A DNA stretch of 64,000 bases, taken from the NCBI GenBank assembly GCA_027050775.1, contig JALUBH010000037.1, positions 1-64,000 of the forward strand, read 5' to 3'. Numbering within the stretch: position 1 is the first letter of the stretch; the number at the start of each line of letters is the position of its first letter. Source of the DNA: Campylobacteraceae bacterium. Its GTDB lineage: Bacteria > Campylobacterota > Campylobacteria > Campylobacterales > Sulfurospirillaceae. Both the position numbers and the translations under genes were made by a program. Below, piece after piece: positions 33,547-42,343 of the stretch. The notes under the pieces were generated by a model. The model ran no database searches. It was not told the DNA's origin and saw nothing but the letters and a program-made list of their open reading frames with translations.

Positions 33547-33993
33547 ATGTTACTAACAAGATTTGAACCTGTCAGTGAATTTAGAGATTTAAGAAAAGGA
33601 TTTGATTATCTTAATTCCGTCATGGAAGAGCTAGAAGGGCAAAATCTAGAAGACAGTATGTCAGCATTTGTTCCAACTGTAAACAGTAGAGAAGCAGATG
33701 ATGCTTACTATGTAGAAGTTGACTTGCCCGGCGTCAAAAAGGAAAATATTTTGGTGGATGTAAAAGATAACATTCTCAGCATTTCAGGTGAGAGAAAAAT
33801 TAAAAAAGAGGATAAAGAAGATACCTATTATAAGGTTGAAAGTAAATACGGAAAGTTTGTAAGAAACTTTACTTTGCCAAAAGATGTTGATGTTCAAAAG
33901 ATTGAAGCGAGTAATAAAAACGGCGTATTGGAAGTAAAAATTCCAAAGCAGGTAATTGTAGAGAAAAAACCTAAAAAAATTGAGATTAAATAG
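33547..33993 (+). CDS. Small heat-shock protein Hsp20 (first of three)
   Basis: 148 residues with an alpha-crystallin domain (~40-140): YYVEVDLPGVKKENILVDVK, NILSISGERK, FVRNFTLPKDVD, NGVLEVKIPK. ATP-independent holdase for unfolding proteins. RBS AAAGGAG. Upstream is an inverted repeat TTTAGT-N7-ACTAAA (33504-33522), a possible operator; no CIRCE (HrcA) element is seen. Starts a three-gene Hsp20 cluster. Confidence 0.93.
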   Translation: MLLTRFEPVSEFRDLRKGFDYLNSVMEELEGQNLEDSMSAFVPTVNSREADDAYYVEVDLPGVKKENILVDVKDNILSISGERKIKKEDKEDTYYKVESKYGKFVRNFTLPKDVDVQKIEASNKNGVLEVKIPKQVIVEKKPKKIEIK

Positions 33994-34002
33994 GAGGATA
34001 AA

Positions 34003-34428
34003 ATGGATATTGTAAAAAGCAGTAAAAATATCGGTTCTGAAATTGAAAAAAAGGTAGAAAGAGGACTTGAAAAAACAAAAGAAGTTTTTACAAATGTTGC
34101 AAGCCATCTTCCTTTTGCAAATCTTGCTAAAAAAAATAGTGATACATTTAGCGTAGAAGTTGATTTTCCAGGTGTTGATAAGAAAGATATAGATATAAAA
34201 ATCGAAGACAATCTCTTAAGAGTAAGTGCTGTTCGAAAGATGAAAAAAGAGGTTAAGAAAAAAGATTATTATGTGCTTGGAAGTTATTTTGGCGAGATTT
34301 CACGAGCTTTTGTATTGCCTGAAGATATAGATAAAGACAAAATAAATGCAAAATTTGAGGATGGAAGATTATATGTAACTTTAGAGAAAGTTGAAGCCAA
34401 AAAAGCAAAAAGTATAATAGTAAAATAG
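34003..34428 (+). CDS. Small heat-shock protein Hsp20 (second of three)
   Basis: 141 residues, alpha-crystallin domain ~45-135: FSVEVDFPGVDKKDIDIKIED, LLRVSAVRKMK, ISRAFVLPEDID, DGRLYVTLEK. The N-terminal arm is helical and charged (SEIEKKVERGLEKTKE). Follows the first Hsp20 by 9 bp with TAGGAGG before its ATG, so co-transcribed; hetero-oligomers of the two are likely, as in other tandem Hsp20 pairs. Confidence 0.92.
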   Translation: MDIVKSSKNIGSEIEKKVERGLEKTKEVFTNVASHLPFANLAKKNSDTFSVEVDFPGVDKKDIDIKIEDNLLRVSAVRKMKKEVKKKDYYVLGSYFGEISRAFVLPEDIDKDKINAKFEDGRLYVTLEKVEAKKAKSIIVK

Positions 34429-34431
34429 AAG

Positions 34432-34445
34432 CTCTACATGTAGAG
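34432..34445. repeat. Iterated palindrome CTCTACATGTAGAG, copy between Hsp20 genes
   Basis: Exact 14-bp palindrome in the 35-bp gap between the second and third Hsp20 genes, just before the ribosome site AGGAGG of the third. As an RNA hairpin it could tune translation of the third gene. Confidence 0.65.
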
Positions 34446-34463
34446 TCTCCTAGGAGGTAAAAT

Positions 34464-35048
34464 ATGAAAAACAGACAGTATTTGATAGTTTTTTTATTGG
34501 TGGTAGTGATTGGTTTGCAAGGAACTTATATATATGCCAATAAGACAAATAACCCACTCAGCGCTCAGAAGATTTTACCCGCTAAACAGGTAAACCAACC
34601 ACTAGCGAAAGAGAATGATTTAGATAAAATATATGCAGAAAATCCATTTGAGCAGATGCAAAAGATGGAGCAAAATATGCAAAAAGTATTTAATTCTATG
34701 AATTCACAATTTGCGACTATGCCGGAGTTTAAGAAGTTCTTCAGAGGTGGCATGAGTATATCTCCTGCACTAAATATGAAAAGTTATAAAGATAGGTATG
34801 AGCTAAGAGTGAGTATTCCCGGTAGTGAAAAAAATAATATAAAAGTCAATATTACAAATAGAACTTTAACGATTGAGGCAAAAACCAAAAGTATCAAAGA
34901 TGAAAATAGCTCAAATTTTATAAAAAGAGAGATGTATGAGGGAACATTTGCTAGGAGCTTGAGTTTGCCAAGTGATGCAGACACAAGAAGTATAAAAACA
35001 AATTATAAAGACGGAATTCTTACGATAATAATACCAAAGAAAAAATAA
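34464..35048 (+). CDS. Membrane-anchored periplasmic Hsp20-family protein
   Basis: 194 residues. An N-terminal hydrophobic segment (YLIVFLLVVVIGLQGTYIYA) acts as an uncleaved anchor or signal, then a linker rich in Q and M (FEQMQKMEQNMQKVFNSM) and an alpha-crystallin domain (~95-192): YELRVSIPGSEKNNIKVNI, LTIEAKTKS, FARSLSLPSDAD, DGILTIIIPKK. Nearly all Hsp20 proteins are cytoplasmic, so a periplasmic version is unusual; it may protect periplasmic enzymes such as NosZ. Strong RBS AGGAGG. Confidence 0.88.
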   Translation: MKNRQYLIVFLLVVVIGLQGTYIYANKTNNPLSAQKILPAKQVNQPLAKENDLDKIYAENPFEQMQKMEQNMQKVFNSMNSQFATMPEFKKFFRGGMSISPALNMKSYKDRYELRVSIPGSEKNNIKVNITNRTLTIEAKTKSIKDENSSNFIKREMYEGTFARSLSLPSDADTRSIKTNYKDGILTIIIPKKK

Positions 35049-35051
35049 TCT

Positions 35052-35080
35052 TGCAGCCGGTCTTTGATTTGGATCGGCTG
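35052..35080. terminator. Bidirectional terminator between Hsp20 and tonB
   Basis: Ten-pair stem (GCAGCCGGTC / GATCGGCTGC, one G-U pair) with a 9-nt loop between convergent genes; followed by TTCTTT on the plus strand and preceded by AAGATTATTTT on the other side when read in reverse. Confidence 0.8.
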
Positions 35081-35085
35081 CTTCT

Positions 35086-35829
35086 TTAATCCTGTAATTT
35101 ATATACTAGAGTCACTTTTATATATAAATCCTTTGGAGGCTTGGGAAAATAAGCACTTGCTTTTTCAATAGTTTTTCTAGTAGCTTTTTTTAAAAATCTT
35201 TTTGCACAAAGAAGCTCTTTTATATCCACGCTACCATCTTTTTTCAGTAAAAATTTTACTTTTACTTCACCCTCGATATGGAGTCTTCTCGCTCTTCTTG
35301 GATAAAATTTTACATCTTTTATGGATGAGAGGATTTTTTGATAATTATATTTTAGATACCTTGCTTTTAGATCAATTTTTGGTGGAGATTTTGGAATAGA
35401 TTTAGTTAAATTTTCATCCATTTTTCTAGGTATGGGTTTAAAAATCTTTTTGACAATAGTCTTCTGTAAAACCTTTTTAGGTTTAGGTAAAGGTGGCGTT
35501 GGTTTTATATACTTAGTTTTACGGATAACTTTTTTCACTACTTTTTTAGGTTTAGGTTTAGGTTTAGGTTTAGGTTTTGGTTTGGGCTTAGGTTTGGGCT
35601 TAGGTTTAGGCTTTGGTTTAGGCTTTGGTTTAGGCTTAGGGGAGATTTTTTTTATAATTTTTGTTTTTTTTGGCTTGTGCACAATTTTTTGAACTATGAT
35701 TCTGTGTATGTGCATTTGAGTGATTTTCTTCTTTTTTACTATATTTGTATTGAAATTTACAAATATAAGAGAGAGAAGCGTTATATATATCAGCGATGCA
35801 ACTAAAAACGAGGAGAAGTATCTATTCAT
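35086..35829 (-). CDS. tonB: Energy transducer TonB with long Lys-Pro repeat
   Basis: 247 residues: N-terminal anchor (YFSSFLVASLIYITLLSLIFV), a periplasm-spanning stretch of about fifteen consecutive KP dipeptides (~residues 63-95), and a C-terminal TonB domain (~165-247) with YPRRARRLHIEGEVKVKFLL and AYFPKPPKDLYIKVTLVYKL. It carries proton-motive energy from ExbBD to outer-membrane receptors. The KP region is coded by a hexanucleotide tandem repeat (35547-35640). It overlaps exbD by 8 bp and ends the receptor operon. Confidence 0.93.
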   Translation of the reverse strand: MNRYFSSFLVASLIYITLLSLIFVNFNTNIVKKKKITQMHIHRIIVQKIVHKPKKTKIIKKISPKPKPKPKPKPKPKPKPKPKPKPKPKPKPKPKKVVKKVIRKTKYIKPTPPLPKPKKVLQKTIVKKIFKPIPRKMDENLTKSIPKSPPKIDLKARYLKYNYQKILSSIKDVKFYPRRARRLHIEGEVKVKFLLKKDGSVDIKELLCAKRFLKKATRKTIEKASAYFPKPPKDLYIKVTLVYKLQD

Positions 35830-36202
35830 GTTTGGTTATGATTCCTAGATTCGTATATCCTTTTTGTTTTAGCAAGTCGATAACTTTTACAAAATTGTCA
35901 AATTTGGAGTTTTTATCACAGTTTATGTTTATTGCTACACTCTTTTTGTAAGACAATAGTTTGGGTGCTATTTGCGAGAGAGCAACCTCTTGTTTGTTAA
36001 AATACAGATTACCGTCTTGTTTTATGGTTAAAATTATGACTTTTTGTTTGCTGATTTTTACAGAACTCTTGCCTTCGCTGAGATTTACGGGAATCATGCC
36101 GGTTGCTATAAAAGTGGCTGTCGTCAATACGATGACAAGCAGAACCAGCATGATGTCTATAAAAGGGACAACATTTATCGAGTCAAATTTTTGTATTTTC
36201 AT
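35822..36202 (-). CDS. exbD: Biopolymer transport protein ExbD
   Basis: 126 residues with one helix (VVPFIDIMLVLLVIVLTTATFI) that contains the essential aspartate of the ExbD/TolR motif (FIDIML), then a periplasmic domain. Forms the proton channel with ExbB. Overlaps exbB by 20 bp and tonB by 8 bp. Confidence 0.94.
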   Translation of the reverse strand: MKIQKFDSINVVPFIDIMLVLLVIVLTTATFIATGMIPVNLSEGKSSVKISKQKVIILTIKQDGNLYFNKQEVALSQIAPKLLSYKKSVAININCDKNSKFDNFVKVIDLLKQKGYTNLGIITKHE

Positions 36203-36623
36203 GCATCATGTCCCATTTTGCCAATACAACTTCTATTTTCCTTCCAAGATGATTATAAAACATCATGGAAGGAATCGCGACTATGAGACCCATAGCGGTG
36301 GCTTTTAGTGCCAAAGCTAGAGATGTCATGATGGTTTTTATATCCATATTTCCGCTTTGGCCCATAGCATAAAATGTGACAATGATACCAAATACGGTTC
36401 CAAGCAGCCCTATATAGGGTGCATTGGAGCCAAAAGAGGAGATGATTGTGATATGATTTGTCAAATCAATTTCAAGTTGTTCTTTTTGTTTATATTTTTC
36501 AAGCTTGATTTGTCTGAAAAATAGTAGTCTCTCCAAATAAAACCATAAAGATAAAAAACTCATAAGAGCTAAAACTCCCAAAATGCCAAAATCAACCGCA
36601 CTCTTTAAAAATTCGATATCCAC
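36183..36623 (-). CDS. exbB: Biopolymer transport protein ExbB
   Basis: 146 residues with three helices. The channel part APYIGLLGTVFGIIVTFYAMG followed by ALKATAMGLIVAIPSMMFYN is the conserved TolQ/ExbB/MotA region. Short relative to E. coli ExbB, as in Campylobacter/Helicobacter. Starts 9 bp after the copper receptor gene stop. Confidence 0.94.
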   Translation of the reverse strand: MDIEFLKSAVDFGILGVLALMSFLSLWFYLERLLFFRQIKLEKYKQKEQLEIDLTNHITIISSFGSNAPYIGLLGTVFGIIVTFYAMGQSGNMDIKTIMTSLALALKATAMGLIVAIPSMMFYNHLGRKIEVVLAKWDMMHENTKI

Positions 36624-36632
36624 TCTTATCCT

Positions 36633-38660
36633 TTAAAAACTGTATTTTAAATTTGCATAAAGATAACGACCTGGTTCATTTAAAAGCATAACATCTCCTG
36701 TTGAACCTGATACTAAAGTCAAGTCTTTATATGTGTTCGAAACGGCATAAGCTTTGTCAAAGACATTATCAACACCTAAAGTTAGATTAAAACCTTTGTA
36801 AAAATCTTTACTAACTTTTAGATTCAAAACACTCCAGCTGTCTATCGCCTGTTCGCCGTTATCTGAGTCATATTTACTCCATTTTCCAGAAGCTACAACC
36901 TCAGCTTTTAAGCTAAGAGATGAGTCATAATCATAGTTTACGGCTATGTTAGCTTTAACAGGTGGTATGGAAGGCAGATTTGTATCGCTCTGTCCTGCCA
37001 AAGGAGAATCTTTCTTGCCTCTTTGATAAGCGATACCATAATCAAAATATAGATCATCAGTTGCAAAGTAGCTACCGCTAAACTCCACACCATATATTTT
37101 TGCATCTGTATTTTGATACTGTTTTGCAGTGGAATTATAGACTATAAAATCTTTCAAAATGCTGTAAAAAACTTTTGCTTTAAAAGTGTTGTTCGTATAA
37201 ACACCCTCGAGACCCAAATCAGCTTCGTAATTTTTTGTCTCATCAAGGTTTGGATTTCCGATTAGTTTTCCATTGGTTTTACCAGTGAGATCTTTGCCTC
37301 TGAAATGTGACTCTTTGCCATCAGGCACTCTTATAGACTTTCCAAGGCCAATAAAAGATTTTAAAGAGCTGTTGATGTGGTAGTATGCAAAAGCATAGCC
37401 GCTTATATCATTATATGTCTCATCAGAGTCACTGTTTCCCGGGTCAATTTTTGTGTGATCATATCTTAAGCCGCCATTTAATTCCATCTTGCCAAAACTT
37501 TTTTTGGCTTTAGTGAAAAAACCGATATTGTTTGTGTCAACATCAGGAAGGCTTTTATTTAGTGCTATCGGGTTGGATGAAGTATATTTTTTATAGTATC
37601 TTCCGTCCCAATTTCTTTTGCTTGCTTCAAGTCCATAAGTAATCTTTGTGTCATTTATATGAAAATCATTATTGATTTTTGCTCCATATATGGTTGCACT
37701 CATCACATTTGCTATAGTTCCGGCAGGTCCACCGCTCATCTTTCGATATTGAGTTGTCATAGGGTGGTCAACTGTCGAATAGTAGTACTCAAATCCAAGT
37801 TTATCCGAATATTGACCTAAAGAGTTTATGATGTATTTGACATTATATAGATCAGAATTATCAGATATAGCATCCATTGGAGTCGAAGGGTAGAGAACAT
37901 TGTCGCTTCGGTTTCCTGTGTAGCTAAGTCTTAGTTCTTGATTGTCGGTCACATTTATATATGCTTTGCCCATAAATGATGTTTTTCTGTATGCATCTCT
38001 GTCAAATTCGCTTGGTTTGTACTGTGTCTTAGCATTTACAGTTCCGTCAGTTGCGATTTTTAACTGCTCTGCTAGAGTATTTCCATTTCCATCTTCATAT
38101 TGATCGCTTTGCTCTGTTGATGCACCAACAAGAACTTTTACTTTGTCGCTTCCTCCGCTGACAAAAGCTGAACCTTTTTTATATCCCCAGCTCCCTACAT
38201 TTAGATTTACATCTCCATGTAAATCTTTGGAGGGTTGATTTGTCGTAACTTTCACAGCTCCGCTTAGTGTTCCAAAATCTTCAACATCATAAGGACCCTC
38301 TATGACCTCTACATCTTTTATATTGTTTGTGATTATATGTGAAGTTGGTGGATCCATCCTATTTGGACAGGCTCCATATATCTTTCCGCCATCAACTATG
38401 ACATTGATATTGTCTTTTCTTTGACCTCTTAAAATTATATCGTTTGCTATCCCACTTCTTCTTTGTATGCTTATGCTAGGAACTGCGTTTGTTAAAGCCT
38501 CTGCCAAGTCAGCGGACTTCAAATCCTCGCCCGATACATCCGTGACTTCTGTCTTAATCGCAGAGCCCTCCACTGTAACCTTGTCCAAATTTACACTTTG
38601 TGCCGCATTCAAACAAGATGCCGCTGCAACTGAAATGGCTATTGCCAAATATCTCTTCAT
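36633..38660 (-). CDS. NosA/OprC-type TonB-dependent copper receptor
   Basis: Outer-membrane receptor, 675 residues: signal MKRYLAIAISVAAASCLNA, TonB-box-like VNLDKVTVEG, plug domain (~40-150, NVIVDGGKIYGACPNRMDPP) and a 22-strand barrel ending in YLYANLKYSF. The plug carries C98-P-N-R-M102 and an extracellular loop carries H299-P-M301, which together reproduce the CxxxM-HxM Cu site of OprC (NosA family). Such receptors import copper, and NosA in Pseudomonas stutzeri was linked to NosZ copper loading. Co-transcribed with the regulator before it and exbBD-tonB after it. Confidence 0.88.
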   Translation of the reverse strand: MKRYLAIAISVAAASCLNAAQSVNLDKVTVEGSAIKTEVTDVSGEDLKSADLAEALTNAVPSISIQRRSGIANDIILRGQRKDNINVIVDGGKIYGACPNRMDPPTSHIITNNIKDVEVIEGPYDVEDFGTLSGAVKVTTNQPSKDLHGDVNLNVGSWGYKKGSAFVSGGSDKVKVLVGASTEQSDQYEDGNGNTLAEQLKIATDGTVNAKTQYKPSEFDRDAYRKTSFMGKAYINVTDNQELRLSYTGNRSDNVLYPSTPMDAISDNSDLYNVKYIINSLGQYSDKLGFEYYYSTVDHPMTTQYRKMSGGPAGTIANVMSATIYGAKINNDFHINDTKITYGLEASKRNWDGRYYKKYTSSNPIALNKSLPDVDTNNIGFFTKAKKSFGKMELNGGLRYDHTKIDPGNSDSDETYNDISGYAFAYYHINSSLKSFIGLGKSIRVPDGKESHFRGKDLTGKTNGKLIGNPNLDETKNYEADLGLEGVYTNNTFKAKVFYSILKDFIVYNSTAKQYQNTDAKIYGVEFSGSYFATDDLYFDYGIAYQRGKKDSPLAGQSDTNLPSIPPVKANIAVNYDYDSSLSLKAEVVASGKWSKYDSDNGEQAIDSWSVLNLKVSKDFYKGFNLTLGVDNVFDKAYAVSNTYKDLTLVSGSTGDVMLLNEPGRYLYANLKYSF

Positions 38661-39337
38661 ATTAACTCCTTTTGTATTAATTTATATCCTATGCCTTTGA
38701 TATTTTCTATGCTATCTTTGCCTATTATATTTTTTAGTTTGCTGACATATACTCTTATAGAGCCGTAGCTATGTTTATCCGAACTACTCCATAACTTTTG
38801 TATTATCAGCTCTTTCGTGACAACTTTAGATCTGTTTTCTAGTAAGAGTTCCAATAGAAGTATGACTTTTAAGGATATTTTCATAGAAATATCGCCGTAA
38901 AATATAGTCTTTTGTTTAGAATCATAATAATATCTATCATTAAGCCTTACTTTTGTGCTTAGTTTTTTTCTGTTTTTAAGAAGAGTTTCTATGCGATAGA
39001 GTAACTCTTCGAGATCAATAGGTTTTTTCATATAGTCATCACAACCCAACATGTAGCCTTTTTTAAGAGTCTCCAAATCTTGATAAGAAGTTATAAACAT
39101 GGCAGGTTTATTATCTCCGCTATCTCTTAGCATTTTTAAAAGTTCCAAGCCATCTATCTTTGGAACTTTAACATCTAAAAGATATAAATCATAATTTGTA
39201 TGGTAGCTTTTTTGAAGTGCTTCTTCCCCGTCTTTTGCTATATTAACCAAGAAGCCCTCATCTTGCAGAAATTCTTGCAGAGTTTGCGCAAAAAGAAGAT
39301 TGTCTTCAAGCAATAAAACCTTCTCTCTCTTTTTCAT
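38657..39337 (-). CDS. OmpR-type response regulator without adjacent kinase
   Basis: 226 residues. Receiver: LLLEDN, phosphoacceptor LYLLDVKVPKIDG, TSYQ and lysine in MKKPIDLEEL. The winged-helix effector (~130-226) includes SMKISLKVILLLELLLENRSKV and SYGSIRVYVSKLKNIIG. Its stop overlaps the receptor start region, so it heads the receptor-exbBD-tonB operon. No kinase gene is next to it; its partner may be elsewhere or the sensor at 29022. Phased TTAAC repeats lie between it and the divergent TonB receptor. Confidence 0.9.
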   Translation of the reverse strand: MKKREKVLLLEDNLLFAQTLQEFLQDEGFLVNIAKDGEEALQKSYHTNYDLYLLDVKVPKIDGLELLKMLRDSGDNKPAMFITSYQDLETLKKGYMLGCDDYMKKPIDLEELLYRIETLLKNRKKLSTKVRLNDRYYYDSKQKTIFYGDISMKISLKVILLLELLLENRSKVVTKELIIQKLWSSSDKHSYGSIRVYVSKLKNIIGKDSIENIKGIGYKLIQKELI

Positions 39338-39360
39338 TGCGTAATTCTATCTTTTGAGTG

Positions 39361-39450
39361 TTAAAAATGTGTTAAGAATTTCTTTGACGAAAAAAGTAAA
39401 TATTTAACAGATGATTAACAGATCATTGTTAAACTTCCTTTTTATAAAAT
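39361..39450. promoter_or_regulatory. Divergent control region with 11-bp phased TTAA(C) repeats
   Basis: Between the response-regulator gene (minus) and the second TonB receptor (plus): TTAAA/TTAAG 11 bp apart near 39361-39376, and TTAAC at 39404 and 39415, 11 bp apart, with a third imperfect TTGTTAAAC at 39426-39434. A TATAAAAT box (39443-39450) serves the receptor. Consistent with an OmpR-family operator controlling both directions. Confidence 0.5.
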
Positions 39451-39487
39451 ACCAGGAGTGGTACCCTGAGCAAAAGGAGTGTGGCGT

Positions 39488-41662
39488 ATGAGTAAAAAGG
39501 TATATTTGTCTATATTTTGTGCTTTATTGATGAGTGCAAATGCAGCTGATTTAGGTATTGTTAATGTTGAATCATCAACTATTTCCGATTTGGCAACAGA
39601 TAAAAAAACAGAGGTTTCTACAGTAAATACAATAGATGAAAAGAAGATAGAAATAGTAGATCCAAAAAATATAGGAGAAGTTCTAAATACAATTCCTGGC
39701 ATTACCGCTGATGTAAGAAGTGGAGAGACTGTTGAGATACACATAAGAGGTGTTGGTCAGCAAGAGTTTATGTGGGAAGATACCGGTGTTGCTGTAGTGA
39801 TAGATGGTGTTCCTGTTCTTCAAAATGGAGGAAAGGTAAAATTAAACCTTGATGATATAGAGTCCATTAAGGTTATCAAAGGCGGTGCTAGTTATCTATA
39901 TGGAAGAAATGCATTGGCTGGAGCTATCATGATAACTACAAAGAAAGCAAAAAATAGAAATGAAAACAGTGTCAAATTTGAATATGGCAGTGAAAATTAC
40001 AATGATTTAGTAGCATCTTTGATAAGAGGCACTGATAAATATTCATTTATTTTAAATGCTAATTACAGATATACTGATGGTTACTGGGATATGAGTCAGC
40101 TTGAAGATAAGTCTGCAAATGGAAAATTCCAATACTATTTGGATGATATGAGTGATATAACAGTGGGAGCTAATATAGAGCGAAAATATGAAGAGAGTAG
40201 CAGGGGAAGTGTTACGGGAGTTTCGGCAGCGCAAACAAATCCAACAGGAGCAAATGATGGCGATTTGCCTTGGAATAGTGATTATTACTCTGATATAGAT
40301 AAATATTTCGTAACATACAATAGAGATTTTGAAAATGGGAACAACTTACGAGTAAATACATATTACTATCAAGATTTATATAACTTTTTATCATCCCCAC
40401 AAGATTTGAACGGTGATGGGCTTGACGATGGTTATACTAGTGATAATGATGAAGATATAAAACAGTATGGAGTAAAATCAGAGTACAGAGGAGAAAAAAA
40501 TAACCTTGCATATATGTTTGGTTTGGATTTAGGACAGAGGGATCTTGATGATAGCTGGAATAAAACAGCAACATATAGAAGCAGAGGAAGACGGTATTAT
40601 AAAGGAGAATCTTCAGAATCAGACACAGCAGCAAAAAACTCAGCCCTATATGCGGAAGCAAAATATAAAGTAAATGAGAAATTTACAGCTGTATTTAATG
40701 CAAGAGCTGATTATACAACTTTTGATTATGATGTGTTTGCACATGATTATAATGGGACTACTTGGAGTGATAGTTCTATTTCAAGAACTACAAATTTTTC
40801 AAATTTTTCATATAGAGTAGGCGGAACATATGAACTAAATGAAAAAAATATACTATATGCAAATATCTCTACAGGCTTTAGAAACCCTAGAGTTTATGAG
40901 TTGTATGCACATGATTTTGATCCGGATAGATATACGAAAAATAATACTGAAATAGATACCGAAACAACATTTAATATTGAGGCTGGTGTGAGAGGAAACA
41001 AGATAGTTTCAAATACAAAATTATCTTATGATTTGTCAATTTATCAAATTGATACAAAAGATATAATTGGAAAAATTGGAGGAACTTACTATTCAGGCGG
41101 TACAAATGTCTATTTTGACAATATAGGTGATGCAAGAAGCAGAGGAGTTGAATTTTCACTCAAAAGTGACAAAAGAAAAAAATTAGCTTTTGAGTTGGCT
41201 TATACATATCTTGATGCTTATTATACTTCTCATAAGCCTTTTACAGTTGATTTAACACCAATTTACAGATCAACAGGAGATAAAACATACGATATAAATG
41301 GAAATCAATTACCAAGAACTCCACATCATAAGATAAATATTATGACTTATTTGAAGATTGCTCCAAAATGGATGGTTGTACCATCTTACTATTGGCAATC
41401 AAGTTACTATGCAGATGAGACAAATTTTGTAAAAATGCCATCATATGGTGTTGCAAATCTGCTGGTAAAATATAATACAAAAGTCAAAGGTGGTGATTTA
41501 GAACTTTTTGCTAGAGCAGATAACTTATTTGACAAACAATACTACAGAACAGTTTATCTCTTTAGTGACAGAAATAGAGACGGACAACTTGATGCAGAAG
41601 ATGGAAGCATAACAGTTGACCCGGGTCGTGTTTTTTATGTCGGTTTTAAATACAAGTTTTAA
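39488..41662 (+). CDS. TonB-dependent outer-membrane receptor, ligand unknown
   Basis: 724 residues from the ATG at 39488, chosen over an upstream GTG because AAAGGAG lies 8 bases before it. Signal KVYLSIFCALLMSANAA; TonB-box region ~25-35; plug (~45-165) with VLNTIPGITADV, EIHIRGVGQQEFMWEDTGVAV and a VIKGGASYLYGRNALAGAI block; barrel with the typical FARADNLFDKQYYRTVYLF and final VFYVGFKYKF. Acidic Asp-rich loops (DLNGDGLDDGYTSDNDEDIK; DRNRDGQLDAEDGS) look like calcium or metal sites. Siderophore-type architecture. First gene of an operon through the RND gene. Confidence 0.9.
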   Translation: MSKKVYLSIFCALLMSANAADLGIVNVESSTISDLATDKKTEVSTVNTIDEKKIEIVDPKNIGEVLNTIPGITADVRSGETVEIHIRGVGQQEFMWEDTGVAVVIDGVPVLQNGGKVKLNLDDIESIKVIKGGASYLYGRNALAGAIMITTKKAKNRNENSVKFEYGSENYNDLVASLIRGTDKYSFILNANYRYTDGYWDMSQLEDKSANGKFQYYLDDMSDITVGANIERKYEESSRGSVTGVSAAQTNPTGANDGDLPWNSDYYSDIDKYFVTYNRDFENGNNLRVNTYYYQDLYNFLSSPQDLNGDGLDDGYTSDNDEDIKQYGVKSEYRGEKNNLAYMFGLDLGQRDLDDSWNKTATYRSRGRRYYKGESSESDTAAKNSALYAEAKYKVNEKFTAVFNARADYTTFDYDVFAHDYNGTTWSDSSISRTTNFSNFSYRVGGTYELNEKNILYANISTGFRNPRVYELYAHDFDPDRYTKNNTEIDTETTFNIEAGVRGNKIVSNTKLSYDLSIYQIDTKDIIGKIGGTYYSGGTNVYFDNIGDARSRGVEFSLKSDKRKKLAFELAYTYLDAYYTSHKPFTVDLTPIYRSTGDKTYDINGNQLPRTPHHKINIMTYLKIAPKWMVVPSYYWQSSYYADETNFVKMPSYGVANLLVKYNTKVKGGDLELFARADNLFDKQYYRTVYLFSDRNRDGQLDAEDGSITVDPGRVFYVGFKYKF

Positions 41663-41670
41663 GAGAATGT

Positions 41671-42333
41671 ATGATTGAGTACTCAACATTTTTTTCTGTT
41701 TTCATCATAGGATTATCTTATGGTACTACGGCATGCATGTTTTCATGTATGCCGTTTTTAACACCTCTGCTTATATCAAATTCAAACAGTACCAAAGAGG
41801 CTATGGGGGTCATATTGCCTTTTAGTTTCGGAAGAGTTTTTAGCTATACATTCCTAGCTGTGATTGCATATCTAAGCTCTTTTTGGGTGAAGAAGATTTT
41901 GGATGACAATGTCATAACAGATACTTTTTTAGGTGCTACTACGGTGATTATGGGTATTTACCTTTTTTACAGGAGTTTTGTGAGCCTAAACTCCTGCTCA
42001 AGCAATCTTCATAAAATCAAAAATACAAAAACAAGCAAGATAGGTTTTTTTACGATAGGGGCTACGATGTCTTTAAACCCTTGTGCTCCTATACTCGCAC
42101 TTTTGGCGGTGGCAATAAACAGTAAAGCTTTGCATGATGCTATCGGAATTGGTATATTTTTTGGTATTGGTGCGGTGCTTTTCTCTATACTTTTTTATGG
42201 TTTTATATTTTCAAAGTTTATAAGAGGTATTTTGGTGCAGTTCGTTGCATATAAGCCGTGGATTGAGAGATTTACAGCTGTGTTTTTGGTCGTCTTGGGT
42301 TTGACCATATTAAATAAAAACCTGATGTTTTAA
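41671..42333 (+). CDS. CcdA/DsbD-like (TauE/SafE-DsbD_2) membrane protein
   Basis: 220 residues, six helices in two repeats. Cysteines TACMFSCMPFLTP in the first and SLNPCAPILALLA in the second repeat lie where CcdA/DsbD proteins hold their transmembrane redox cysteines, and NPC-P near the second is typical. Such proteins move electrons or, in the related heavy-metal branch, copper across the membrane. Starts 8 bp after the TonB receptor stop. Confidence 0.8.
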   Translation: MIEYSTFFSVFIIGLSYGTTACMFSCMPFLTPLLISNSNSTKEAMGVILPFSFGRVFSYTFLAVIAYLSSFWVKKILDDNVITDTFLGATTVIMGIYLFYRSFVSLNSCSSNLHKIKNTKTSKIGFFTIGATMSLNPCAPILALLAVAINSKALHDAIGIGIFFGIGAVLFSILFYGFIFSKFIRGILVQFVAYKPWIERFTAVFLVVLGLTILNKNLMF

Positions 42334-42343
42334 GGAGTGGGTA

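Noticed and set aside
35547-35640. Possible CRISPR-like or telomere-like repeat (GGTTTA units)
   Set aside because: It is the in-frame coding sequence of the TonB Lys-Pro rod; no spacers.
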